From Flavobacteriales bacterium (GTDB lineage: Bacteria > Bacteroidota > Bacteroidia > Flavobacteriales_E > Vicingaceae): a DNA stretch of 64,000 nt. The translations under genes and the position numbers were made by a program. The notes beneath the pieces were generated by a model. That model did no database searches. It was not told where the DNA came from and saw only the letters and a program-made list of their open reading frames with translations. Location: the NCBI GenBank assembly GCA_013359255.1, contig JABWCF010000002.1, forward strand, positions 211,862 through 275,861, given 5' to 3'. This document shows positions 55,072 through 63,973 of this stretch, piece after piece (the first letter of the stretch is position 1; each line of letters starts with the position of its first letter).

Positions 55072-56801
55072 CTTGAGTTCAATTTGTTGGGTTCTAATTC
55101 AATTATATAAACTTCTTCTTCCACAGGAACATTTTCGCCATACATGTTAAGCAGGTGTTTTTTATATCGTTCCACTACATTTTTGGGAGCTACTTTCATG
55201 GAGGGAGTAAGTGTATTGTTATCCAACGAAAGCTCATCTAATATAATTGCTGCCGATTTTACTTTAGCAAACTTTTGTCCAATACTGTCGTTTGCCATTG
55301 CTAAGCAACCGGTAAGGCATTTCCCCAACTCGTTTAAGTTGCGTGGGCAAAAACAACCCTCTTCGGGCGATAGCTGATAATCGGGTTTTTCAAGTAGTTT
55401 CTTATTAGGAAAAATAAGTGCTACAGGGTGTTCTTCACCACTACCGGAAACCACAGCGTACTGAACGTAGTGGCACTTTAGTTCGATGGCTTTTTCCAAA
55501 TCGGAGGGAATTACTTTTTCTCCGTTAGATAGTTTAAAGATGCGATCTTTTCTTGAAATAAGTTTTAACCCGTTTTCTGTTATTTCTCCTACATCGCCTG
55601 TTCTGTACCATCCATCTTCGGTAAAAACATCTTTGTTGGCTTCTTCATTTTTATAATACTTCAACATAATATTGGGCCCCTTTACCTGAATTTCATCATC
55701 ATCGGCAATACGGATGCTTACTCCAGGTATGGGTTTTCCTACTACTCCGGTTTGTCTTTTTAAAAGGGGGTCGGTAAGAGTGCAACAAGGAGAGGTTTCG
55801 GTTAAGCCCCATCCCTCAATAACCTTGATATTTCTTTTTTCAAATTCGTTGGAGAGTTTTTCGGGCAATGCGGCAGCAGCGGTAAAAATAAATTTCAGAC
55901 CGGAATTAAAAAAAATTTCTTCGGCTTCTTTGCTTTCTCGGGTTAATTCGTACAAAGCCTGATACACTTTCGGTACACTGAAAAAAACCGTTGGCTTTAC
56001 TTTTTTCCAGTTTTCAAAAATCATATTGGGGTCTTTGCCATAGCTGCTCTCGAGGTGAAAGGTAGCTCCGTTATATAGGGCAGAAAACAATTCAAATATT
56101 CCTCCGAAACTATGGTGCCATGGCAAATAAGAGAGAAAACGGTCGTTTTCGTTTATATCCCACACTTTTTCCAAAGCAGCTTGTTGTGAAAGAATGTTTT
56201 TGTGCATGAGTTGTACGCACTTAGGAATACCCATGGTTCCTGATGTGTACATATTTAAACACACTTCATCGGTCTGGGCATCAGTTTTCAGCGAAATAAA
56301 TTCCGAAGTGGGTTTTAGTAAATCGGAAAACGGATGGAGATTTTTAAATGAAGGATAGGTTTTATTGTCGAAAGTCCAGCTGTTTTTTAACTTGAGTGTT
56401 GGGCTGATTTGCTCTACCTGTGTTTCGCCTGCAACAAACAGGTAGGAGGCATCGGAATGAGCAATGAGCAATTCGGCTGTTTCTTTTTTAAAGTTGGCAA
56501 AAATAGGTACGGCTATTCCTCCCGAAGCCATAATAGCCAATTCGGTTTGCAGCATATTAAGCGAATTACGAGAAAAGAGAACGGCTTTTTCACCTTCTTT
56601 AAATCCAGCTTTTTTTAAATGGGTAGCAATAGTTAAAATGTTTTTATATAATAGCTCCCAGGTTATTCCTTCGTATTCTCCGTTATTATTTTTTTCGCTG
56701 TAAACTATTTTTTTTGCAAAACGTTTTGCGTTGCATTCTAACAGCGAAGCGATATTGGGCATCATTTCACCCATAGATTGATTAGATTCTAAGAGTTTCA
56801 T
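55059..56801 (-). CDS. AMP-forming acyl-CoA ligase
   Basis: A 580-residue ANL-family ligase that activates a carboxylic acid with ATP and CoA. P-loop TSGTMGIPK (186-194), GWGLTE (about 330), YRTGDVG and DRIFKLSNGEKV. Its closest look is to long-chain-fatty-acid ligases (FadD-like) rather than to benzoate-CoA ligases (about 520 residues), so the substrate is open. A Cys-rich insert near the C-terminus (GCFCPRNLNELGKCLTGC) is unusual. Its start overlaps the T9SS protein stop by 4 bp. Confidence 0.85.
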   Translation of the reverse strand: MKLLESNQSMGEMMPNIASLLECNAKRFAKKIVYSEKNNNGEYEGITWELLYKNILTIATHLKKAGFKEGEKAVLFSRNSLNMLQTELAIMASGGIAVPIFANFKKETAELLIAHSDASYLFVAGETQVEQISPTLKLKNSWTFDNKTYPSFKNLHPFSDLLKPTSEFISLKTDAQTDEVCLNMYTSGTMGIPKCVQLMHKNILSQQAALEKVWDINENDRFLSYLPWHHSFGGIFELFSALYNGATFHLESSYGKDPNMIFENWKKVKPTVFFSVPKVYQALYELTRESKEAEEIFFNSGLKFIFTAAAALPEKLSNEFEKRNIKVIEGWGLTETSPCCTLTDPLLKRQTGVVGKPIPGVSIRIADDDEIQVKGPNIMLKYYKNEEANKDVFTEDGWYRTGDVGEITENGLKLISRKDRIFKLSNGEKVIPSDLEKAIELKCHYVQYAVVSGSGEEHPVALIFPNKKLLEKPDYQLSPEEGCFCPRNLNELGKCLTGCLAMANDSIGQKFAKVKSAAIILDELSLDNNTLTPSMKVAPKNVVERYKKHLLNMYGENVPVEEEVYIIELEPNKLNSRCTK

Positions 56802-57913
56802 TTTTCAGAAATAATAAGTTTTCCCGTTGCCGTTTCGTTTTTATAATTGGTTACGAGATATAAATAAATTCCTTCAGATAACTTTTTGTTTAGATAAATT
56901 TCAGATGAAGAATAAGTTTGTCTTTCTATTTCTCTTCCGCTTACATCAAAGAGCGAGAAAGTATAGGGTTTGCTTTGCAAAAATTCGCTTGCTATTTCTA
57001 TTTTAAATTGCCCTGCAGTTGGATTAGGATATATTATTATTTCTTTCTTGGTTGCCGTTTTTTCTTTAGTTGCTAAAGGAAATTTTTGTTTATAATATTC
57101 CACCGATTGTACTACATTATTTTTATTGGCATGAACCACACACACCGGATAAGTAATTGTATTGGATAAGAACATATAATTATTTAGTGTGTCGCGAAAC
57201 AATTCTAAAGCATAAACCGGATTACCGTTAAGAAATGCGTATACACTATCAACGGTTACTAAATACTCGTGTACCCTTACTACATCGGAGTAAGTAGCTG
57301 AGGGCAGCGTTAAATCTCCAAAGGCATCGGTACTCAATGTTTTTTGAATATTCTTAACATACAACGTATCTACATTTGCGGGGTTTGCATTTAACCATAA
57401 TTCCCAACGGGCTGCGTTATTAAAAACCGAACCTAGTGTAGACGGAGCGCCAATTAGTAACTCTTTGGGAGCATACGTTACATTTTTATTTGCGTATAAA
57501 CCATTATCGGAGCGGAAGCCAATTACCCAAAAACCATCATTCTCTCTTTGCCAAAACATATAACCATTGCTCATGCCTTGTGTACCTACGGGAGCACCAC
57601 CATGAAATCCGCTGTATAGAGCAGCCGGACCGTATGTAAAATGGGTAGAAGCCGGAAAGTTTCCGGCATAAGGTGTTTTGTTAGTACTATCGTACGAGGG
57701 CACACGCTGGTAGTGGTTAAGCAAATTGGCGTAATTCCACGACTGTGTTGTGCCGCTTGGCGAGCCTAAATTAACAGCTGTGAGAGTATCGTTGGCTATA
57801 AGATACGTAAATCCGGCTTCAGGTAAGTCGTTTTCGGTAATGGTTATTTGTGCATATACGGAAAAAACGAAACCGAAAAAAAAAATGGAAAATAGGTATT
57901 TTATGTTTTTCAT
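56798..57913 (-). CDS. T9SS-exported protein inside the aromatic operon
   Basis: A 371-residue secreted protein: signal peptide (about 1-22, ending VYAQ), a beta-rich domain with no family I recognise (about 25-285), and a type A T9SS sorting tail (YPNPTAGQFKIEI, then LSEGIYLYLVTN). The product would be cell-surface or released. It overlaps the acyl-CoA ligase by 4 bp and lies 19 bp after bcrD, so it is translated with cytoplasmic aromatic-degradation enzymes. Confidence 0.75.
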   Translation of the reverse strand: MKNIKYLFSIFFFGFVFSVYAQITITENDLPEAGFTYLIANDTLTAVNLGSPSGTTQSWNYANLLNHYQRVPSYDSTNKTPYAGNFPASTHFTYGPAALYSGFHGGAPVGTQGMSNGYMFWQRENDGFWVIGFRSDNGLYANKNVTYAPKELLIGAPSTLGSVFNNAARWELWLNANPANVDTLYVKNIQKTLSTDAFGDLTLPSATYSDVVRVHEYLVTVDSVYAFLNGNPVYALELFRDTLNNYMFLSNTITYPVCVVHANKNNVVQSVEYYKQKFPLATKEKTATKKEIIIYPNPTAGQFKIEIASEFLQSKPYTFSLFDVSGREIERQTYSSSEIYLNKKLSEGIYLYLVTNYKNETATGKLIISEK

Positions 57914-57932
57914 ATCTGAAAATTTCAGTTAC

Positions 57933-58805
57933 TTAGGCTACAATAGAAGCCTCTTTTTCTTTTAATTTAAAATACCTGTAACCACCCCAAAGAGCAGCTC
58001 CGATAGCACCGGAGTAAATAGCATTAGGATGAGAAATGAATGTAAGAGGATTTTTGGTATCTGCCGCAAGTTCTTCTATGGCTTGTATCATTCCTGCATT
58101 CATACCCATACCACCTACCAGTACAATGGGCGACTCGGCTTTAAGTGAGCTTAATAATTTAACTACACGCTGTGCAATAGATATATTGATTCCTTTTACA
58201 ATATTGGGTGTAGAAAGTCCTTTTGAAACTAGGTTTATCACATCAGTTTCAGCTAATACTGCACAAATGCCCGAAGGCACTTCGGGATTATCGGCCTGCA
58301 AAGAAATTTCGCCCACTTCTTCGATGGCTAAACCTAAATACCTGGAAATGTTTTCTATAAACTGCCCGGAGCCGGAGGCACATTGACCTGTCATTTTATA
58401 GTCTATTACTTTTCCTCTATTATCTACTTTAATGGCTCTAACGTATAGAGCACCCATATCTACTACGGTTTTAGCATCGGGAGCAAAGTAAATTCCACCT
58501 CGGGCATGGCAGGTCATACTATAAAAATGGCCTGTTTTTTTCTCTACCATTTCACCTTCGCCTGTGGAAGCAAGGTAGGCAATATCTTTGTCGTAGTTTA
58601 ATTTATTTCTTTCCAGCAGCATATCTACGGCATCTACAACCACGTCTTTAGGGTCTCGCTTTCTGATTTTTTCAGTTTGTTTATCGAGCAGTTTATGGTT
58701 TCCGTTTTCCTGATTGTATTCCATTAATACAGCTTTTACGTAGCTTCCGCCTACGTCAACTCCCATGGTATAAATTACTTTTTTCATCTGATTTTTATTT
58801 TGCAT
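57933..58805 (-). CDS. bcrD: Benzoyl-CoA reductase subunit D (ATPase)
   Basis: A 290-residue ASKHA ATPase, the smaller activator subunit of class I benzoyl-CoA reductase. Phosphate-1 motif DVGGSYVK (17-24), then DMGALYVRAI, and the two cluster cysteines Cys142 (GQCASGSGQF) and Cys181 (SGICAVLAETDV). Length matches BcrD/BadG (about 280-290). The start overlaps the upstream dehydrogenase stop; a second Met at codon 7 (58787) is an alternative. Confidence 0.9.
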   Translation of the reverse strand: MQNKNQMKKVIYTMGVDVGGSYVKAVLMEYNQENGNHKLLDKQTEKIRKRDPKDVVVDAVDMLLERNKLNYDKDIAYLASTGEGEMVEKKTGHFYSMTCHARGGIYFAPDAKTVVDMGALYVRAIKVDNRGKVIDYKMTGQCASGSGQFIENISRYLGLAIEEVGEISLQADNPEVPSGICAVLAETDVINLVSKGLSTPNIVKGINISIAQRVVKLLSSLKAESPIVLVGGMGMNAGMIQAIEELAADTKNPLTFISHPNAIYSGAIGAALWGGYRYFKLKEKEASIVA

Positions 58806-59919
58806 TAGTTATTTCTTTTTTTAAATGTATATTTCTTTCTTCTAAATATTTTATAACGTACTGAAAACTGTCGTTATCTTCGCCCAAATACTCGGGTGGG
58901 CAGATTCCTTTTCTGCTAAAAAGTTTTTCCATAAACAAACCAACTGCTGCCGTGCAGGTATATCCGGTAGTACGGGCCATAGAGGTGGTTTGTGTTTCTT
59001 TTTCCATTTCATCATACAGGGTGTAACATATTTCTTCTTTTTTATTTTTAAGAGTTACCCGCATAATGGTAAAATCGGCTTCCCCTTTGTTTAATTTCCA
59101 TTTCGGAAACAAAAGTTTTGAGGTAAAATCTATGGGTGCCATTTGTATTCCGTTTAGGTATATTTTTTCTTTTCCGAAAAATCCGGTTTCTCTTAGTACT
59201 TTCATAAGTGCTATATGTCCAGGAAAGCGTAGAGTTTTTTCTTTCATGTTGGGAACATGGGGCATAGTATCAGCAAGAGATCGCAGGCCATCGGTGTTGA
59301 ATGATTCGAGTGTACCTACGTTATCGAAATGAATGTATTCGGCATCACTTAATGCTTCGCGAATAATTAATTTGCTGTTTTCGATGTAGCGTGCCGGACG
59401 TGTGTATTCTTCTATTACATCAATAGGAGAAAAAACGGCTTTATACTCGTAAGGCCACTCTCTTACTTTGGGTAAACCACCTACTAAACATTCATAAAAA
59501 TGTAAAGATTCTTGTGCGTTATGATGTCCTGCTAAGATGTTACATAAGCCCGGTGCTACACCACAATCTACAATAGCGGTAACATTATTTTTTTTGGCTA
59601 GGGCATCGAGTTCTAACGCATTTTCGGGGAAGAACGAAATATCAACTACGTTTTTTCCGGCTTCAATGATGGTTTTTAATGTTTCAAAACCCATAAATCC
59701 GGGTACTGCACACACCACCAGTTCGTAGGGAGTTATAAGTTTTTTGAGAGTTTCTTTATCGGAAAAATTGCTTTGAGTGGTTTTTATGTTGTGTTTTTCA
59801 GAAAGTTCGTTTAATGAGGGGAGATGAATATCGGCACAAGTTACATCGAACCTTTTGTGGAGGTCGATTGCAATGGTACGACCAATTAATCCTGCTCCTA
59901 ATACAATTATCTTGCTCAT
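58795..59919 (-). CDS. Saccharopine dehydrogenase-family oxidoreductase
   Basis: A 374-residue Lys9-type protein: NAD(P) motif VLGAGLIGRTIA (5-16), then VVCAVPGF and DCGVAPGLCNILAG. Saccharopine dehydrogenases act in lysine metabolism, but the fold also carries other dehydrogenases. It separates bcrA from bcrD, overlapping the latter by 11 bp and following bcrA by 9 bp, so it is firmly in the operon. No known role in benzoyl-CoA degradation; substrate unknown. Confidence 0.8.
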   Translation of the reverse strand: MSKIIVLGAGLIGRTIAIDLHKRFDVTCADIHLPSLNELSEKHNIKTTQSNFSDKETLKKLITPYELVVCAVPGFMGFETLKTIIEAGKNVVDISFFPENALELDALAKKNNVTAIVDCGVAPGLCNILAGHHNAQESLHFYECLVGGLPKVREWPYEYKAVFSPIDVIEEYTRPARYIENSKLIIREALSDAEYIHFDNVGTLESFNTDGLRSLADTMPHVPNMKEKTLRFPGHIALMKVLRETGFFGKEKIYLNGIQMAPIDFTSKLLFPKWKLNKGEADFTIMRVTLKNKKEEICYTLYDEMEKETQTTSMARTTGYTCTAAVGLFMEKLFSRKGICPPEYLGEDNDSFQYVIKYLEERNIHLKKEITNAK

Positions 59920-59928
59920 TTTTTTATT

Positions 59929-61347
59929 TTACTCTTCGCTGGTTACTTTCGATTGTTTTTGGCTAGGTAAGTCGGCACTGATGTTTCTTCTTGCAAACAT
60001 AGCTCCACCTAAGGCTCCCATAAAAATAGAATCGGTATGTATGTTCATGGTTACCTCTCCATACGAATCGGTTACCATTTGTTTTACATACTTAAGTACG
60101 GCTTCGTTTCTTGCCACACCTCCGGTAAATGTAAATTCGTTTTTAACACCACCTGAGCGAGCAATTAACGACATGGCACGCTGCACAATGGCTTTGTGTA
60201 AGCCGGCCAAAATATTGGGGCGTTCTTCTCCGTTATGCAGCAGTTCTTTTACTTCGGCTCCGGCAAATACGGTACAGGTAGAGCAAATGGTGGTTTCCTT
60301 AGTGGCTTTATTGGCCTCTGGACCTAATTCATTTAAGGATAAACCAAATTCATCGGCAATATACCCCAAATAACGACCGCAACCTGCCGCACATCGGTCG
60401 TTCATGTGGAAACTAGTTACTAGTCCGTGGCTATCTACTTGTATCGCTTTAGTATCTTGCCCGCCAATATCTAAAACGGTTCTGGTATTAGGGAATACAG
60501 CATGTGCTCCAAATGCATGGCAAAGAATTTCTGATTTTATACAATCTTCGGGAAAGGGCAATAACGCTCTGCCGTAACCTGTTCCTACCATTTTGGCAAT
60601 ATGAATTTCTTCGTTGGCAATATCTTCTATGTGTTGGCGTAAGGTATATTCTACGTTTTTGTAGTTATTTTTAATGGCGTTTAATTCGGCATAATACCAG
60701 TCTTCTTTGCTTCCGTCTTCTTGTTCATCGGCTAAGCCTTTATACTTTTCATCAAGTATTCTCATGGATTCGAGTACAAGTTCTTTAAAATTGTATTGAA
60801 CCATTTCGTTTTCAATGGGTGTAATGCTTTTATCGAAGGCAAGCATTAGGGGTTCGTAGTATTCGGCTCCTTTTTGGGCTACTTCGGCATTATACTTTTC
60901 ACTAACGATATCGCGGAAAAATTGATTTTTTGAGCCTAAATCTTCGTTGATAAAACCGTTGCGAATCTGTGGGCGAATAGTTTCAATTATTTCATGCAGT
61001 TTTTCTAAAACTTTATTTTTGTTTTCGTACGAAAAATCGTTTACGGTTTTTTCTAACATTTTTTCCATACTATCCATTCTGCGTTTGAATTGACCGTATT
61101 GAAAAACATTGCGAAGGTCTTGCATGTATTTCTTAAATTCGGGTTTTGTTACATCTTCTCCAATTTTTCGTTGTAGCAAATTAAATCGCGCATCATATAT
61201 GGCCTCTTCGCGGGCAATGTCGGCAGCCACTTTGTAGTTGGCTCTTGTGTTGGTAATTCCTCGGCCCACGATTTCGTCTTTTTCGTTTATAATTACGGCT
61301 TTAGAGGTGGTGGAACCCAAATCGATTCCTAAATAGTATTTTTTCAT
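59929..61347 (-). CDS. bcrA: Benzoyl-CoA reductase subunit A (ATPase)
   Basis: A 472-residue ASKHA ATPase, the larger activator subunit. Phosphate-1 DLGSTTSK (9-16); an insertion of about 170 residues (about 60-240), helical and typical of the Thauera/Rhodopseudomonas-type BcrA/BadF; then VGTGYGRALLPF, phosphate-2 DIGGQDTK (293-300), and the cluster cysteines Cys319 (NDRCAAGCG) and Cys358 (ICSTCTVFAGAEV). The insertion separates it from BcrD and from the Azoarcus type. With BcrD it hydrolyses two ATP per electron pair to drive electrons into BcrBC. Confidence 0.93.
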   Translation of the reverse strand: MKKYYLGIDLGSTTSKAVIINEKDEIVGRGITNTRANYKVAADIAREEAIYDARFNLLQRKIGEDVTKPEFKKYMQDLRNVFQYGQFKRRMDSMEKMLEKTVNDFSYENKNKVLEKLHEIIETIRPQIRNGFINEDLGSKNQFFRDIVSEKYNAEVAQKGAEYYEPLMLAFDKSITPIENEMVQYNFKELVLESMRILDEKYKGLADEQEDGSKEDWYYAELNAIKNNYKNVEYTLRQHIEDIANEEIHIAKMVGTGYGRALLPFPEDCIKSEILCHAFGAHAVFPNTRTVLDIGGQDTKAIQVDSHGLVTSFHMNDRCAAGCGRYLGYIADEFGLSLNELGPEANKATKETTICSTCTVFAGAEVKELLHNGEERPNILAGLHKAIVQRAMSLIARSGGVKNEFTFTGGVARNEAVLKYVKQMVTDSYGEVTMNIHTDSIFMGALGGAMFARRNISADLPSQKQSKVTSEE

Positions 61348-61383
61348 TTCATTTCGGTTTAGTAGTTACAATTTACAGAAGTT

Positions 61384-62670
61384 TTATGCTTCTTGTTTTT
61401 CTATTATTTTACGTTGTGCTAACATTTGAAAGTACGATTCTAAGCGGTTTTTAATATTTGAGTAAGAGAAGTAACGGGGATCAACCAAATCGGATTCGAT
61501 AAATCCTACAGGAACTTCCAAACGATCTTCAATTTCTCTCATCATAGCCAACTGGCCTGCAGAAAAGGAGTTGCAACTTTTTATAGAGTTTGTAACATAT
61601 CCATCTGCCTGATAATCTTCGATACATTTAGAAAGCAAATCGATGCGTTGTGGAATATTTAAATTAGTGTAACAGTTCATGCAATATTCTGCGAGTGCTT
61701 CGAGGGGGCGTTCGGGGTCGTGCCTCCATCCTAAATCGTAAACGCCGCCAACTTTGGTGTAAGAAGAGGCTACAATTACAGCTCCCATATCGTAGAATAT
61801 TTTCCAGAATTCGCGAAAGTTGGTCCAGTTGGGCGGCCCTTCTACTACTAAGCGATATTTCTCTTCTTTCATTTCGCCTTCGGGGGTAATGGGTCCTAGG
61901 CCTAAGCGAATTCGTTCCTGAATTTCTGAGTATAATTCTTTGTAATATTCTACTGCTTCGGGAGTGCCTCTAAAACCAATATTAATAGGGCCAATGTAGT
62001 AAACCCCTGCAAAATAGGCATCGATAGGAGAGGGTTTGTGTTTGGTAGTATCAAAAATTTTGGTAATCCAATCTTCGGCTTCTTTAGATAGTGCAAGTAT
62101 TTTTTTAAGTTTTGCTTCATCGTATTTTATGCCGGTTACTTCTTCCATTTGCGGAATTACCTCTTCCTTAAATTGTTTTACCATGTACTGTACCATTTCA
62201 GGAGTCATTTTAGCATTTTCCTGATAGGGGGTATGAATCATAATTACCTTGGCATTGGGGTACTCCCGTTTTAGTGTTTCAAACCATTTCATAAAGGTAA
62301 AACAGCCGGTATAGCTCAGAAGTAAAATATCCGGTTCCGGAAGTTTTTCTCCTGTAGGGCCTATATTTCCTTTCATCATCATACCCACATCACATTTTAC
62401 GTAGGTGCATACATCTTCGGAATGGGCGTGTTTTTCGGCTTCTTTAATGTAGGCAGCCGATTTTTTGCGCATGGCACTTTGCAATGCGTTTATTTCAGGA
62501 TAAACCGGTAACATATCAAAAGTTCGAATAAGTTCGGAAAGGTTTCCCGGCACAAAGGTGTAGCACACCTTTTTACCCAACTCCTTTGCCTTGCCTAAAT
62601 CGTTAAATAAGCCTTCTACCATCTCCTTTTGGAGAATCATACTTTTTTCTTTTTGTGCTTCTTGCGACAT
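61384..62670 (-). CDS. bcrB: Benzoyl-CoA reductase subunit B
   Basis: A 428-residue catalytic subunit that holds an [4Fe-4S] cluster and part of the benzoyl-CoA site. Conserved cysteines: Cys88 and Cys93 (DVCTYVKCDVG), Cys123 (SYTGCFTFMKWF) and one in SIKSCNSFS. VVEGPPNWTNFREFWKIF is the typical family segment. Order bcrC-bcrB-bcrA fits the class I operons known from Thauera and Rhodopseudomonas. Confidence 0.93.
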   Translation of the reverse strand: MSQEAQKEKSMILQKEMVEGLFNDLGKAKELGKKVCYTFVPGNLSELIRTFDMLPVYPEINALQSAMRKKSAAYIKEAEKHAHSEDVCTYVKCDVGMMMKGNIGPTGEKLPEPDILLLSYTGCFTFMKWFETLKREYPNAKVIMIHTPYQENAKMTPEMVQYMVKQFKEEVIPQMEEVTGIKYDEAKLKKILALSKEAEDWITKIFDTTKHKPSPIDAYFAGVYYIGPINIGFRGTPEAVEYYKELYSEIQERIRLGLGPITPEGEMKEEKYRLVVEGPPNWTNFREFWKIFYDMGAVIVASSYTKVGGVYDLGWRHDPERPLEALAEYCMNCYTNLNIPQRIDLLSKCIEDYQADGYVTNSIKSCNSFSAGQLAMMREIEDRLEVPVGFIESDLVDPRYFSYSNIKNRLESYFQMLAQRKIIEKQEA

Positions 62671-62702
62671 AGTTTCTCTATTTTAAATAGTTGTGAAATT
62701 TT

Positions 62703-63896
62703 TTATTTTACTGAAACAGGTTCATCTTCCCAAAGTTTGATGGAATCGGAAAATGCACCTACCTGTTCTTTAATTACTTTAAATTGGTTTATATTTTCGC
62801 TGTATTGAAAAGAGATATACCGAATGCCCATTTTATCAAATGCATTCTGAAAGATGGGTGCATCAAGTAAGCTTGGGTCGCAGAAACTTGCCGAAGCAAA
62901 AATAACCCCATCAGCCCCTCTGTTTTTTACAATTTTTGCCAAGCGAAATTCTTTAGGGTTGTGTACATCGTATATAGAAGATGAATACTGACTGTGTGTA
63001 ATGTATGCGTTGGCAATGGCTTCTAGAGGGTTTTCTGCTTTGGTATCAATATCTTTTAAAATCATTCTAGAGCCAAGCATATAATCATCATCTACTACAT
63101 AACATCCTGCTTCCTCAATGGCTCTGATGAGACCAATGGCCGGCTGTTCGCAAAATGCACCAGAAATAACTACTTTTACTTTATCCTGAGGGGTGCCAAT
63201 ATCTTGTTTTATGTGTTCGCATACTTGCTCTAATAGGGCATTATGTTCTTCTACCGGAATAACGGTTCCTGCGCGTATAATATGGTATACATCTTCTATG
63301 CTTAATCGCCAAGGATAATCTTGACGAACAGTATAGATATACTCAATCAATTGTCTGTTTTTATTATACAAATCAATAGAATGATTCAATTTTTCGGGTG
63401 AAACTTCAATTCCGTTTATTTCTTTAATATAATGCAGCACGTGTTGCATTTCTTGCTGATAAAAAACACCGCCAATTTGTGGCAAAAAGTTTTGAGGGAA
63501 ATCCATGTATTTTATGAATTTGCCTAATTTATGTTGTTTAAAAATACCGGAAAGGTTACGAATTACATCGCATATAGAGGGAAAAATAAATCCATCGAAA
63601 TGGTCGAGGTGTTTATCAAGAGCCAGTTCCATAATACTACGAGGAATGTGGCATATATAAGATTGGTAATAAGCGTCTCCTTTAATGATTTGTTTTCTGT
63701 CGCCTCCTCCAAATATTGCTACAGGCAAACCTCCGGCTGCATGAATAATTTCGCGTGGAAAATAAATAGGCATATATCCTACAATAACCCTTCCTGCTTG
63801 TGCATCTTTCCACTTTTTCGCACGTGTAAAATTCAGGTCGAACGACAACTCTTTACACTCGTTAATGATTTCCTGAAGATTCCTTAGTTTTGTCAT
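62703..63896 (-). CDS. bcrC: Benzoyl-CoA reductase subunit C
   Basis: A 397-residue partner catalytic subunit (BcrC/BadD/BzdN family) with Cys82 (YICHIPRS), Cys109 (PSICDVIRN) and Cys339 (SFCDPSLLDAP) as likely cluster or site residues; AAGGLPVAIFGGG is diagnostic. First gene of the operon, 78 bp downstream of an FNR-like palindrome. Confidence 0.93.
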   Translation of the reverse strand: MTKLRNLQEIINECKELSFDLNFTRAKKWKDAQAGRVIVGYMPIYFPREIIHAAGGLPVAIFGGGDRKQIIKGDAYYQSYICHIPRSIMELALDKHLDHFDGFIFPSICDVIRNLSGIFKQHKLGKFIKYMDFPQNFLPQIGGVFYQQEMQHVLHYIKEINGIEVSPEKLNHSIDLYNKNRQLIEYIYTVRQDYPWRLSIEDVYHIIRAGTVIPVEEHNALLEQVCEHIKQDIGTPQDKVKVVISGAFCEQPAIGLIRAIEEAGCYVVDDDYMLGSRMILKDIDTKAENPLEAIANAYITHSQYSSSIYDVHNPKEFRLAKIVKNRGADGVIFASASFCDPSLLDAPIFQNAFDKMGIRYISFQYSENINQFKVIKEQVGAFSDSIKLWEDEPVSVK

Positions 63897-63973
63897 GAAT
63901 TTTTTTTTAATGAGTTTCTAAAACAATGTTTTTTATTTTGCCACTAAACTCCGCTATAAATCATGTATAAACA

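Noticed and set aside
55059..56801. Benzoate-CoA ligase
   Set aside because: Length and motifs are closer to FadD-like ligases; operon position alone is not enough.
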